Below, piece after piece: positions 1 through 8,070 of a stretch of 64,000 nt of DNA. The notes below the pieces were generated by a model that was given only the letters and a program-made list of their open reading frames with translations, had not been told where the DNA came from and did not search any database. Both the position numbers and the translations under genes were made by a program. Within the stretch, counting starts at the first letter, position 1. Each line of letters begins with the position of its first letter. Source of the stretch: Streptomyces flavochromogenes (GTDB lineage: Bacteria > Actinomycetota > Actinomycetes > Streptomycetales > Streptomycetaceae); the NCBI RefSeq assembly GCF_000717595.1, contig NZ_JNZO01000031.1, positions 27,029 through 91,028 of the forward strand, written 5' to 3'.

Positions 1-34
1 CGCGGTCCGGGCGGGGCGAGCAGGGAGAGTCAGC

Positions 35-67
35 GGGAGGGGCCTGCGCGGTGCGCAGGCCCCTCCC
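35..67 (-). terminator. Strong hairpin terminator
   Basis: A perfect 15-bp inverted repeat (arms 35-49 and 53-67, 3-nt loop ggt) lies just beyond the stop codon of the SDR gene, which is transcribed leftward. Streptomyces terminators often lack a long U tract, so the hairpin alone is typical. It could also stop rightward transcription arriving from outside the window. Confidence 0.8.
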
Positions 68-104
68 GTCTGTCCGCTCGGTCCGCTCGAACGGCTGGGT
101 CTGC

Positions 105-869
105 TCAGAGCTCGCGGTGGACCTTCGTGTTGGAGGCCTGGGCGCGGGGGCGGACGACCAGGAGGTCGATGTTGACGTGCGGGGGGCGGGTGCAGGCCCA
201 GGTGATGGTGTCGGCCACGTCGTCGGCGGTGAGGGGTTCGGCCACGCCGGCGTAGACCTTGGCGGCCTTCTCGGTGTCGCCGCGGAAGCGGGTGGTGGCG
301 AACTCGTCCGTCTTGACCATGCCGGGGGCGATCTCGATGACGCGGACCGGGGTGCCGACGATCTCCAGGCGGAGGGTCTCGGCGAGGACGCGCGCGCCGT
401 TCTTCGCGACGACGTAGCCGGCGCCGCCCTCGTAGGTGGAGTGGCCGGCGGTCGAGGAGAGGACGACGACCGTGCCGTCGCCGCTGGCGGTGAGGGCCGG
501 GAGCAGGGCCTGGGTCAGGTTCAGCGTGCCGATGACGTTGACCTCGTACATCTGGCGCCAGTCGGCCGGGTCGCCGGTGGCGACGGGGTCGGCGCCGAGG
601 GCGCCGCCGGCGTTGTTGACCAGGACGGCGAGGGTCTGGAAGGCCGTGGCGAACTCGTCGACGGCGGCGCGGTCGGTGACGTCGAGGGCGTAGGCGGTGG
701 CCTGGTGGCCGGCCTCGTTGATCTCGGCGGCCAGTTCCTCGATGCGGTCCTTGCGCCGGGCGGTGAGGACCACGCGGTAGCCGGCGGCGGCGAGCTGCCT
801 GGCCGTGGCGGCGCCGATTCCGCTGCTCGCTCCGGTGATGACGGCGATGGGGGTACCGGGGGCAGTCAT
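105..869 (-). CDS. SDR family NAD(P)-dependent oxidoreductase
   Basis: A classical short-chain dehydrogenase of 254 aa. The N-terminus MTAPGTPIAVITGASSGIGA carries the Rossmann glycine motif TGASSGIG, followed by the NNAG motif, the catalytic serine (LSSTAG) and YVVAKNG, the YxxxK active-site pair. The family reduces or oxidises a carbonyl or alcohol with NAD(P)H; the substrate cannot be read from sequence. The start at 869 puts the Rossmann strand at the usual distance from the N-terminus; the reading frame extends further upstream but only into low-information sequence. It stands alone, divergent from the secreted protein at 1036, and is followed by a hairpin terminator. Confidence 0.92.
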   Translation of the reverse strand: MTAPGTPIAVITGASSGIGAATARQLAAAGYRVVLTARRKDRIEELAAEINEAGHQATAYALDVTDRAAVDEFATAFQTLAVLVNNAGGALGADPVATGDPADWRQMYEVNVIGTLNLTQALLPALTASGDGTVVVLSSTAGHSTYEGGAGYVVAKNGARVLAETLRLEIVGTPVRVIEIAPGMVKTDEFATTRFRGDTEKAAKVYAGVAEPLTADDVADTITWACTRPPHVNIDLLVVRPRAQASNTKVHREL

Positions 870-1035
870 GACGTCGTGCTCCTCGCGCAGGTGGTCGATT
901 ACGTCGATCGCCCGGCCAAGGATAGGCGGCGTCGATCTCGGAGGGCGCGGTGCGTGTGGGGGGCGGCCCGCCGGAGGGGACACGCCGGCTGATGGATTAT
1001 CAGGAGATCTGAAGGTCTATGGGTATTTTGGCCTT

Positions 1036-1518
1036 ATGCGTGGATTGCGGAAGGCTGTGCTCGGGGTCGCTCTCGCGGCCGCGGTGGTGATGGGCGCGGG
1101 CACCGGTGCCGGTGCCGTGGGGCCGGTGGTGGGGCCCGAGGCGGACCTGTCCCATCACGGTCATGTCTCCCTCTGGGACGGGCGGGTCGGGGTCTGGCTG
1201 GTCAGCGAGAACTTCGGTCCCACCGATCTCTCCCAGGCGACGGTCCGGCTCGCGTTCTCCGTGCCGATGGCGGGCGGCCACGAGCTGCCGGAGGCCTGTC
1301 TGTGGAGCAGTGACCGGGTGGTCTCCTGCCGGACGGGCGAGCTGCCGGCCGCGGGGGGTGCCGGTGAGCTGGCGCTCGATCTGCGGACCGCGGGCCTTCC
1401 GGACGAGCTGACGGTGGAGATCAGCACCGCCTGGCGGGACGGCGTGGCCGACCGGAATCCGCGGAACGACCGGCACCGGGTGCTCGTGCTCGCCACCGGC
1501 GATCCTTACGTCTTCTGA
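1036..1518 (+). CDS. Small secreted protein of unknown function
   Basis: 160 aa, beginning MRGLRKAVLGVALAAAVVMG: a Sec signal peptide with positive n-region, hydrophobic core and a likely AGA cleavage near residue 25. The mature part contains two cysteines (EACLWSS and VVSCRT) that could form a disulfide, and its alternating hydrophobic pattern suggests a single Ig-like beta domain of the kind found in DUF11-type secreted proteins. I do not recognise a named family. A TATTTT hexamer lies 6 nt before the ATG, so the mRNA is probably leaderless. The gene converges on the FAD monooxygenase, whose stop lies 11 nt away. Confidence 0.8.
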   Translation: MRGLRKAVLGVALAAAVVMGAGTGAGAVGPVVGPEADLSHHGHVSLWDGRVGVWLVSENFGPTDLSQATVRLAFSVPMAGGHELPEACLWSSDRVVSCRTGELPAAGGAGELALDLRTAGLPDELTVEISTAWRDGVADRNPRNDRHRVLVLATGDPYVF

Positions 1519-1529
1519 GTCTGAAGGGT

Positions 1530-2981
1530 TCAGCGGCTCGTCCAGTGGACGTAGCCGTCGGGGCGGACCAGCACCGCGGTCCTCCGTGTCGGATCCGTCC
1601 AGGTGGCCCGAACGAGGCGCTCGGGGGAGACCGGGGCGGTCGGAGGCAGGGCCGGGATCCCGCCCTCCGGGGTGATCAGCACGAACTCGCCCGCTCGCAG
1701 CAGCTCGTAGAGACGGCCTTCGCGCAGGCGCGCATCCGGTGCGCGGCGGCCCGCGGGGCGCCTGGAGCCCGCCGGGGGCGCGTACGCGATGCCGAGTCCG
1801 CTGATCATGCCCATGGCGCGGGCGGAGGCGGGCCGTACCGCGCTGAGGAGCCGGGCGGCGAGGGAGCGGGCGGCGCGGGTGAGCGGGGTGTGGGCCATCG
1901 CGAGGCGCACGAGTGCGCCGCTGGTGCGGAGCACGGCGGCGCCGACGGGGTGGCGCTCGGACTGGTAGCTGTCGAGGAGGGCTTCGGGGGCGGGTGCGTC
2001 GCCGCGCAGGACGGCGGCGAGCTTCCAGGAGAGGTTGGCGGCGTCCTGGAGGCCGGTGTTCATGCCCTGGCCGCCGGCGGGGGAGTGGACGTGGGCGGCG
2101 TCGCCGGCGAGGAAGACCCGGCCCACGCGGTACGAGGGGGCCTGGCGCTCGTCGCTGTGGAAGCGGGAGATCCAGCGGGGGTCGTGCATGCCGAGGTCGG
2201 TGCCCAGGGCGCGACGGGTGATCTCGCGGACCTCGTCCAGGTCGACGGGTTCGGTGTCGGGGACCTGGCGGGTGCGGCTCCAGCCCATCACCCGGTACCA
2301 GCCGTCGCCGAAGGGGGCGAGGAAGGCGAAGGTGTCGCCGGAGCCGCTGACGCTGAACGCGTCGGTGGGTTCCTCCGCGAGACGCACGTCGGCGAGGACG
2401 AGGGAGCGGATCACGGATCCGCCGGGGAAGGGCAGGCCCAGGGCGGTGCGGACGGCGCTGCGGACGCCGTCCGTGCCGACCAGGTGGCGGGCGGTGAGGG
2501 TGAGGGGGGCTCCGTCGGGGTCGGTGAACTCCGCCGTCACCGTGTCGGCGTCCTGGCGCAGGCCGCGCAGCTCCGTGCCGTACCGGAAGGTGACCCCGGC
2601 GGCGACCGCCCGGCGCTCCAGGAGGCGCTCGACCTCGTACTGCGGGGTGACGAGCAGGTGGTTGAAGCGGCTGGGCAGCCGGGTGAGGTCGAGGTCCAGC
2701 CGGCCGAAGAGCCGTGCGGTGCCGAGGGTCGTGCCGGTGGCGACGAGTTCGTCCGCGAGACCGCGGGCGTCGAGCTGCTCCAGGGTGCGGGCGTGGACGC
2801 CGAAGGCGCGGGTCATGTTGGCGAAGCCGTGTGCGCGGCGCTCGACGAGGGTGACGTCCACGCCGGCGGTGGCGAGGTCGCCGGCGAGGAGCAGGCCGGT
2901 GGGGCCGGCGCCGATGACGAGGACCTGGGTGTCCGTCGGGTCGGTGGTCGTGGTGGTCTTCGGTGTCTCCGCGGTGCTCAT
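1530..2981 (-). CDS. FAD-dependent aromatic hydroxylase-type monooxygenase
   Basis: A 483-aa class A flavoprotein monooxygenase (FAD_binding_3/PheA-TfdB fold). The dinucleotide motif GAGPTGLLLAG follows a short acidic leader, and the second FAD motif GDAAHVHSPAGGQGMNTG sits in the middle third. Such enzymes hydroxylate phenols, polyketides or antibiotics such as rifampicin using NAD(P)H and O2 in the cytosol. The gene is divergent from a TetR regulator with CAAC/GTTG palindromes between them, the usual layout of an inducible detoxification pair. The start chosen is the first methionine before the Rossmann strand; upstream codons would run into the operator array. The C-terminal region after the FAD domain is short, so a thioredoxin-like domain as in phenol hydroxylases is reduced. 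Confidence 0.9.
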   Translation of the reverse strand: MSTAETPKTTTTTDPTDTQVLVIGAGPTGLLLAGDLATAGVDVTLVERRAHGFANMTRAFGVHARTLEQLDARGLADELVATGTTLGTARLFGRLDLDLTRLPSRFNHLLVTPQYEVERLLERRAVAAGVTFRYGTELRGLRQDADTVTAEFTDPDGAPLTLTARHLVGTDGVRSAVRTALGLPFPGGSVIRSLVLADVRLAEEPTDAFSVSGSGDTFAFLAPFGDGWYRVMGWSRTRQVPDTEPVDLDEVREITRRALGTDLGMHDPRWISRFHSDERQAPSYRVGRVFLAGDAAHVHSPAGGQGMNTGLQDAANLSWKLAAVLRGDAPAPEALLDSYQSERHPVGAAVLRTSGALVRLAMAHTPLTRAARSLAARLLSAVRPASARAMGMISGLGIAYAPPAGSRRPAGRRAPDARLREGRLYELLRAGEFVLITPEGGIPALPPTAPVSPERLVRATWTDPTRRTAVLVRPDGYVHWTSR

Positions 2982-3011
2982 GGCTGCCTCCGGGGTGCCC
3001 ACGGTCGTTTG

Positions 3012-3095
3012 CCAACGGCTGTTGGTCAACGCTTGTTGGCGACTGTAGAGGTGGCGCTGATGGAATGTCAACGCCCGTTGGCCTACAGTTGTTGG
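3012..3095. promoter_or_regulatory. Operator array with CAAC-N4-GTTG palindromes
   Basis: Three palindromes lie in the 115-bp divergent gap: CCAACGGCTGTTGG (3012-3025), CAACGCTTGTTG (3027-3038) and CAACGCCCGTTGG (3069-3081). A fourth half-site GTTGTTGG ends at 3095, two bases before the TetR start codon. A TACAGT -10-like hexamer (3084-3089) lies 7 nt before that ATG. The layout predicts autorepression and repression of the monooxygenase by the TetR protein. Confidence 0.7.
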
Positions 3096-3096
3096 T

Positions 3097-3657
3097 ATGA
3101 CGACCGCCCGCCGTTCCGACGCCACCAGAGCCGCGATCCTGGAGGCCGCCCGCGAGCGCTTCGCCTCCGACGGATACGACCGCGCCACCATCCGGTCCAT
3201 CGCCCGGGACGCCGGGATCGATCCGTCGATGGTCATGCGCTACTACGGCAACAAGGAGGGCCTGTTCGCCGCCGCCTCGGAGATCGAGCTGAACCTGCCC
3301 GAGCTGGGCGGCCTGCCCGCCCGGCACGTCGGGGCCGTCCTGGTCACCCACTTCCTGGAGCGCTGGGAGCGGGACGACGTCCTCACCGGGCTGCTGCGGG
3401 TGGGGGTCACCAACGAGGCCGGGGCGGAACGGATGCGGGCGATCTTCGCCCAGCAGCTCGGGCCCGTCACCCGGGGCGTATGCCCCGACCCGGCGGAGGC
3501 GCCGCGGCGGGCGGCGCTCGTCGCGTCCCAGATCCTCGGCATGGCGCTCACCCGCTATGTGCTGCGGCTGCCGCCGGTCGTCGAGATGACGCCCGAGGAG
3601 ATCGTGGCCTGGCTGGGCCCGACCGTGCAGCGTTATCTGACCGCCGAGGCGCCCTGA
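3097..3657 (+). CDS. TetR/AcrR family transcriptional repressor
   Basis: 186 aa. The N-terminal helix-turn-helix is clear: TRAAILEAARERFASDGYDR, then TIRSIARDAGIDPSMVMRYY, then the GNKEGLF turn typical of TetR proteins. The C-terminal ligand and dimer domain is of the short class with a conserved ALTRYVLRLPP-like helix. It is divergent from an FAD monooxygenase and its ATG abuts the last operator half-site, so it very likely represses both genes until a small hydrophobic substrate binds. The transcript is probably leaderless because no Shine-Dalgarno sequence precedes the ATG and TACAGT lies 7 nt upstream. Confidence 0.93.
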   Translation: MTTARRSDATRAAILEAARERFASDGYDRATIRSIARDAGIDPSMVMRYYGNKEGLFAAASEIELNLPELGGLPARHVGAVLVTHFLERWERDDVLTGLLRVGVTNEAGAERMRAIFAQQLGPVTRGVCPDPAEAPRRAALVASQILGMALTRYVLRLPPVVEMTPEEIVAWLGPTVQRYLTAEAP

Positions 3658-3701
3658 GGGTGACCCTGGTCCGGGCCGGTGCGGGCCGGGTGCCTGGTTC
3701 G

Positions 3702-3707
3702 TACAAT
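3702..3707 (+). promoter_or_regulatory. -10 box TACAAT of a leaderless promoter
   Basis: TACAAT ends 6 nt before the MarR ATG, the geometry of leaderless actinobacterial transcripts. No purine-rich ribosome binding site is present. The -35 is not obvious. Confidence 0.5.
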
Positions 3708-3713
3708 CTCTGC

Positions 3714-4199
3714 ATGACGCAGAAGAGTTCAGGTCGGCGCGAGGCGCTGATGACCGAGCTGTACGGGGAGGCCCGCCGCTACATGGCGGCGTACGCCCTG
3801 TTCAACCAGGCCGTCGCCGACCGTCTGGGGCTCCACCCGACCGATGTGCAGTGCCTGAACCTGCTCAGTCTGGAGGACGGTCCGGTGACCACCGGGCGGG
3901 TCGCCGAGCTGACCGGGCTCACCACGGGCTCCGCGACCCGGCTCGTCGACCGGCTCGAGCGGTCCGGCCATGTCACGAGGGAACGGGACACCGAGGACCG
4001 GCGCCGGGTCCTGGTGGCCCTCGTACCCGAGCGCATCGCCGAACTCGGCGCCCTGTGGCGCAAGCTCAACAGCACCTGGGGCACGATGTTCGACGTCTAC
4101 AGCGACGCCGAGCTCGCCCTGCTCATCGCCCATATGCGGCGCACCGTCGAGATCAGCGCCGCGCAGATCGAGCGGCTGCGCGGCGGCGACCTGGACTGA
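3714..4199 (+). CDS. MarR family winged-helix regulator
   Basis: 161 aa. The central segment LGLHPTDVQCLNLLSLEDGP, followed by GRVAELTGLTTGSATRLVDRL and the wing RDTEDRRRVLVALV, is the canonical MarR DNA-binding domain; flanking helices form the dimer. Its neighbours are unrelated (TetR upstream, Mut7-C gene converging), so its target is unclear; MarR proteins usually control an adjacent transporter or enzyme, and none is divergent here. The ATG at 3714 is the only start giving a normal-length protein and is supported by TACAAT 6 nt upstream. Confidence 0.92.
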   Translation: MTQKSSGRREALMTELYGEARRYMAAYALFNQAVADRLGLHPTDVQCLNLLSLEDGPVTTGRVAELTGLTTGSATRLVDRLERSGHVTRERDTEDRRRVLVALVPERIAELGALWRKLNSTWGTMFDVYSDAELALLIAHMRRTVEISAAQIERLRGGDLD

Positions 4200-4272
4200 C
4201 CGGGGGCCGGACGGCGCGCTGCCGTTCGGCGGTCGCCCGTCGGCGGCGGGCCCGGGGACGGAGCGCGGGAGC

Positions 4273-5013
4273 TCAGCCGGCGGTCGCGCCGCCGAACTCG
4301 CGTACCGCGTCGGAGACGATCGCCTCCAGGCGGGCGTGGTGGGCGCCGCGCCAGTAGACCCGGCCGCACTCCACGCACTCGGCGAACACGTCGTACGACT
4401 TCTCCGTGCCCTGCTCCAGACGCTCGCGCACCGTGTCCTTGTCGGCGTCGCTCAGCCGCCCGTTGCACGCCGTGCACCGCGTCCAGGGCATGAGCGGCGG
4501 TGCGAAGCGCTCCAGGACGTCGCGGAGCTGGTCCTCCGGGCGGTCGCTGTAGACGTAGGCCCCCGCCCACAGTTCGCGGCGGCGGAGCAGGCCGCGGTCC
4601 CGCGAGAGCATGACGCGCCGCTCGCGCGCGGAGAGCGCGGCCAGGGCGGGGTCGCCGATGTCCTCGCTCTCGTAGGCCGCGTCCACCCCGAGCAGCCGGA
4701 GCCGCCGGGCCAGCGTGCCGAGGTGTACGTCGAGCAGGAACCGGAGGGGCGCGCCCGGTCGCGTCGGCTGCGGGCGGGCGACGCCCTCCACCTCGACGGT
4801 CTCGCCCGCCGCGGGGACGTAGGAGACGTCGACGGGCCGTCCGTCGACCAGCAGCCGGCCGGCCTCGGTGAGCGGTACGCCGAGGGATTCCACGACGTGG
4901 CCGAGCGAGGAGGCGCCGTCCGTGGTCACGGGCGTGCGGCCCGAGCGGCGGTCGGCCGAGACGAAGAGCCCCAGGTCGGGGGCGAAGCTGATGTGGATCT
5001 CCGGTCCGTTCAC
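4273..5013 (-). CDS. Mut7-C RNase domain protein with N-terminal ubiquitin-like domain
   Basis: 246 aa with two parts. Residues about 1-85 resemble the beta-grasp (ThiS/ubiquitin-like) domain that often precedes Mut7-C. From RFLLDVHLGTLARRLRLLG onward it is the Mut7-C domain, a PIN-like nuclease fold with conserved acidic residues (LLDVHLG, YESEDIGDPA, SRDRGLLRR). A zinc ribbon follows, with the pairs CTAC and CVEC. It probably acts on RNA in the cytosol; the substrate is unknown. The start is GTG (5011-5013). It is monocistronic and followed leftward by the converging MarR gene. Confidence 0.85.
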   Translation of the reverse strand: MNGPEIHISFAPDLGLFVSADRRSGRTPVTTDGASSLGHVVESLGVPLTEAGRLLVDGRPVDVSYVPAAGETVEVEGVARPQPTRPGAPLRFLLDVHLGTLARRLRLLGVDAAYESEDIGDPALAALSARERRVMLSRDRGLLRRRELWAGAYVYSDRPEDQLRDVLERFAPPLMPWTRCTACNGRLSDADKDTVRERLEQGTEKSYDVFAECVECGRVYWRGAHHARLEAIVSDAVREFGGATAG

Positions 5014-5064
5014 GGGGACAGGATCGCACCGGGGCGGGGTGGGCGGCCAGGGAATTCGTCGCCG

Positions 5065-5916
5065 TCAGGGGCGGAAGTCCGCCTCGTGGTCGGCGGCCCA
5101 GGCGGCGAACGTGCGGGCCGGACGGCCGGTCAGTTCCTCGACCGTGCGGGTCAGCGGTGTCGGCCGGCCGTCGTGCGTGGCCCAGTAGGAGAGCAGGGCG
5201 TCGACGAAGAGCTCCGGCATGAAGCCGGCGACCGACTCCTTCCACTCCTCGGGCGTCACGACCGTGTGGGGTGCGGGCCGTCCCGTCACCTCGGCGAGTA
5301 TCGCCAGCTGCTCGACGAAGGTCAGCGACTCGGGGCCCGTCAGGAGGTACGAGGAGCCGCGCAGCCGGGGCTCGGTGAGGACCGCGAAGGCCGCCTCGGC
5401 GACATCGCGCTCATGGATCGGGTCGCCGTACGAGTCAGGGTGGGGCAGGGCGGGGCCCCGCCCGCTCCGGAGGGCTCCGGCCCACTGCAGGGCGTTGGTG
5501 GCGAAGGCGCCCGGCTGGAGGTGGGTGGCCTCGAAGGCCCCGGCGTCCGCGGCGGCGGAGAGGGCGCGCTCGGCGGCGAGGTGGGAGGCGGCGATCGGGT
5601 TCTCGGCGGCGTCCGGGGCGAGGACGGAGCTGGAGGAGAGCAGGACGACGTGCTCGACGCCGGCGGCGCGGGCCCGGTCGGCGAAGGCCTCGGCGTGGGT
5701 GGCCTCGGCGTACAGGAAGACGGAGTCGACGCCGGTCAGGGCGGTGTCGAAGGTGGCCGGGTCGGTGAGGTCGCAGCGCACGGTGTCGACCCCGGGCGGT
5801 GGGGAGAGGTCCGTGGGGTTCTTGGAGGCGGCTTTCGCCTTGATGCCGGCGGTGTCGAGGAGGCCGAGCAGGGTGGAGGCGACGCGGCCGCGGCTGCCGG
5901 TGACGAGAACGGTCAT
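5065..5916 (-). CDS. NmrA-like NAD(P)H-binding protein (atypical SDR)
   Basis: 283 aa beginning MTVLVTGSRGRVASTLLGLL, the glycine-rich NAD(P) motif of the NmrA/HSCARG and azoreductase-like atypical SDR group. No YxxxK pair is present, and the C-terminal half (FVEQLAILAEVTGRPAPH, then EEWKESVAGFMPELFVDALL) is typical of these proteins, which act as redox sensors or quinone/azo reductases. A perfect 17-bp palindrome (5963-5979) sits upstream, between this gene and a divergent GNAT gene, suggesting control by a dimeric repressor encoded elsewhere. The start at 5916 was chosen because the nucleotide motif begins at once. Confidence 0.87.
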   Translation of the reverse strand: MTVLVTGSRGRVASTLLGLLDTAGIKAKAASKNPTDLSPPPGVDTVRCDLTDPATFDTALTGVDSVFLYAEATHAEAFADRARAAGVEHVVLLSSSSVLAPDAAENPIAASHLAAERALSAAADAGAFEATHLQPGAFATNALQWAGALRSGRGPALPHPDSYGDPIHERDVAEAAFAVLTEPRLRGSSYLLTGPESLTFVEQLAILAEVTGRPAPHTVVTPEEWKESVAGFMPELFVDALLSYWATHDGRPTPLTRTVEELTGRPARTFAAWAADHEADFRP

Positions 5917-5962
5917 GAGGGGGTCCTTCCGGAGCGGTGCACGATTTCCTTCGCGACGCATC

Positions 5963-5979
5963 ATCTGCGCCACGCAGAT
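5963..5979. promoter_or_regulatory. 17-bp perfect palindrome, probable operator
   Basis: ATCTGCG-cca-CGCAGAT is perfect over 7-bp arms and lies 47 bp upstream of the NmrA-like gene in an unusually AT-rich stretch (the neighbouring bases read ataaatatcc). This is the expected position and size for an HxlR, TetR or MarR operator. Confidence 0.6.
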
Positions 5980-6040
5980 AAATATCCAGGGTCGTGCCGT
6001 GTGCGTCAACCCGGATGAAACCCTGAGGTACCGTCCCGGC

Positions 6041-6490
6041 ATGAAGATCATCGACCTTGAGCCCGGCGATCCCCGGCTGGAGAACGACCTCCTGCCCGTC
6101 CTCTCCGAACTCCGCCCGCACCTCACCCCGGACCTCTTCCGGGAGGTCTACGAGACGGGGCACTCCCAGGGGCTGCGGTTCAGCGCCGCCTACACCGACG
6201 AGGGCCGCTGCGTCGGCGCCGCCGGCTGGCGGATCGTCATCAACACCAGCTCCCTGCGCAAGCTCTACGTCGACGACCTGGTGACCGCGGCCGCCACCCG
6301 GTCCACCGGGGTGGGCCACGCGCTCATCGCCCATCTGGAGAGCCACGCCCGCGCGGCCGGCTGCCACGAGCTCAACCTGGACTCCGGCACCCACCGCACC
6401 GGAGCCCACCGCTTCTACCTGCGTGAGCGCTTCGACATCGTGGCCTTCCACTTCACCCGGGCGCTCACGGGACCCGAAGACGCCTCCTGA
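6041..6490 (+). CDS. GNAT family N-acetyltransferase
   Basis: 149 aa. The acetyl-CoA pyrophosphate loop is STGVGHALIAHLESHARAAG (about 87-106), preceded by the beta-4 strand LRKLYVDDLVT and followed by the C-terminal GAHRFYLRERF typical of GNAT proteins. The substrate is unknown. A TACCGT hexamer (6029-6034) lies 6 nt before the ATG and there is no ribosome binding site, so the gene is probably leaderless. It is divergent from the NmrA-like gene and may share its palindromic operator. Confidence 0.9.
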   Translation: MKIIDLEPGDPRLENDLLPVLSELRPHLTPDLFREVYETGHSQGLRFSAAYTDEGRCVGAAGWRIVINTSSLRKLYVDDLVTAAATRSTGVGHALIAHLESHARAAGCHELNLDSGTHRTGAHRFYLRERFDIVAFHFTRALTGPEDAS

Positions 6491-6499
6491 CGACAGGCC

Positions 6500-7042
6500 C
6501 TAAGGAGCCTCCCGGGCCGGCTTTCCCAGGTCGAGGCGCCAGTCGTTGCAGCGCATCCGCTGGCCCGGCGGGTATTCGAAGTCCCGCTCGCCGAGCAGCT
6601 CGAACCCGGCTTTGCGGCACACCGCGTTCGACGCGGCGTTCTCCGTCGACGGGAACGCGTGGAGGAAGGGATGGAGGCCCGCCGCCCGGGCCTCCTCGGC
6701 CACCGCGCGCGTGGCGGCGCTCGCCACGCCCCGGCCCTGGAAGCCCGGCAGCACGGCCCACCCGGTCTCGTAGACCGGCTCGCCGTCGCCGGTCCGCACC
6801 CAGAATCCGATGCTGCCGACGACGGCCTCCTCCGGCAGCAGCACGATCCGGTACATGCACCCCGCGCCCGGCTCGCCGGCGCTCAGCTCCACGTACCGCC
6901 GGTGGCGCCGGACGAGCTGCTCCTCCGTCTCCGGGCCGCCGAGGTGATCCATCAAGTCCGGTGCGTTCAGGGCGCGCAGCAGGCCGGCGTCGGTCTCGGA
7001 CCAGGGCTCGATCCGTACGGGCGAGGTGGTGTCGGTGTCCAT
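6500..7042 (-). CDS. RimJ/RimL-type GNAT acetyltransferase
   Basis: 180 aa. The core shows GSIGFWVR, then YETGWAVLPGFQGRGVASAA, which includes the Q/R-x-x-G-x-G/A acetyl-CoA loop (GFQGRGVAS), and AVCRKAGFELLGE near the end, all as in the Acetyltransf_3 subgroup. Possible substrates are protein N-termini, small amines or antibiotics. It lies 14 nt downstream of the AraC gene in the same direction, so the two are probably cotranscribed. Its stop is close to that of the convergent GNAT gene (6490). Confidence 0.9.
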   Translation of the reverse strand: MDTDTTSPVRIEPWSETDAGLLRALNAPDLMDHLGGPETEEQLVRRHRRYVELSAGEPGAGCMYRIVLLPEEAVVGSIGFWVRTGDGEPVYETGWAVLPGFQGRGVASAATRAVAEEARAAGLHPFLHAFPSTENAASNAVCRKAGFELLGERDFEYPPGQRMRCNDWRLDLGKPAREAP

Positions 7043-7056
7043 CTCCGTACGGTAGG

Positions 7057-7986
7057 TCAGGGCGCCGACACTCCCCGGGCGTACACCGTCGGCGACACCC
7101 CGATCGTCGCCGTGAACTCCCGTACGAGATGGGCCTGGTCGCTGTAGCCCAGCTCCACCGCCAGGGCCGCCCAGTCCGGGCCGCCCGCCGCGCCCGCGGC
7201 CTCGGCGCGCTCCAGGGCCTCGTGGATGCGGTAGCGCAGGATCACCCACTTCGGGCCGACGCCGACGTGGGTCGCGAAGAGACGCTGGAGCGAGCGTGCC
7301 GACAGGCCCGTCGCCGAGACCAGTTGGGTCACCTTGCGGACCGTACGGTCCCCTCGGATCAGGTCCACCAGCTCCATGGCCCGGGCGGCGGCCGGATCGG
7401 GTGCGGGGCCGTGGGCGAGCAGGAAGGCGTCGAGCGCCGCCACGCGCGCGTGGTCGGTGTCGGGGGAGAGGACGGCGGACAGGAGGCCGGCGCCCGTAGC
7501 CGCGCGGTCCTCCTCCCCACCCGTCCCGAGGCTCGGCTCCGGGCCCGTCCCGACGCCCGACGCCGTGCCCGCGTCCGGGAAGACCTCCGTCAGGGGGACC
7601 CGGCGGCCCGTCCAGGTCGACACCGGCCACGCGGGCGCGAAGGGACGGAAACCGCCCGGGCGGAACTGGACCCCGCAGACCCGGCCCGCCTCCGTCAGCT
7701 TCTGGGTGAACAGGCCGAGCCCGATCCCGGAGACCTCGGCGGACGCGCGCGCCTCCGCCGCAGGGGCGCCGAGCGCCCCGTACCGCTGGAAGACGATGTT
7801 CACCGACGGGTGCGGGACGACATGGGTCGCGTACGGCTCCGGCAGCTCCCAGTCGATCAGCCAGTAGTGCTCCAGATAGGGCCGCAGCTCCGGTGCCGGG
7901 GTGTGGCGGCGGAAGCGGACGCGGGAGAGCAGTTCGGCGGGGTCGACGATGCCGCGGGTGTCCTCGCGGGGAGCGGAGTCGGACAT
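7057..7986 (-). CDS. AraC family transcriptional regulator
   Basis: 309 aa. The N-terminal half is an AraC-associated sensing domain like that of DUF6597 proteins (PAPELRPYLEHYWLIDWELP, with PHPSVNIVFQRYG). The C-terminal third has two helix-turn-helix units: TQLVSATGLSARSLQRLFAT, and WAALAVELGYSDQAHLVREF with the classic FTATIGVSP end. It heads a two-gene unit with the GNAT gene and may control it. Upstream, TAGCAT lies 6 nt before the ATG and a GGAG is embedded between, so either leadered or leaderless initiation is possible. Confidence 0.92.
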   Translation of the reverse strand: MSDSAPREDTRGIVDPAELLSRVRFRRHTPAPELRPYLEHYWLIDWELPEPYATHVVPHPSVNIVFQRYGALGAPAAEARASAEVSGIGLGLFTQKLTEAGRVCGVQFRPGGFRPFAPAWPVSTWTGRRVPLTEVFPDAGTASGVGTGPEPSLGTGGEEDRAATGAGLLSAVLSPDTDHARVAALDAFLLAHGPAPDPAAARAMELVDLIRGDRTVRKVTQLVSATGLSARSLQRLFATHVGVGPKWVILRYRIHEALERAEAAGAAGGPDWAALAVELGYSDQAHLVREFTATIGVSPTVYARGVSAP

Positions 7987-8070
7987 ACTCCGATGCTAGG
8001 CCGGGACGCGTTTCCGGCCTGGCGTGTTTCTTCAAGACGGGGGTGGGCAGCGTCTCCTAACGTCACCCTC

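Noticed and set aside
1000..3351. Very long open frame on the minus strand (about 780 codons) over the FAD monooxygenase and the TetR gene.
   Set aside because: It is Pro/Arg/His-rich throughout and out of phase with the third-position GC pattern; it is a shadow of the real genes.
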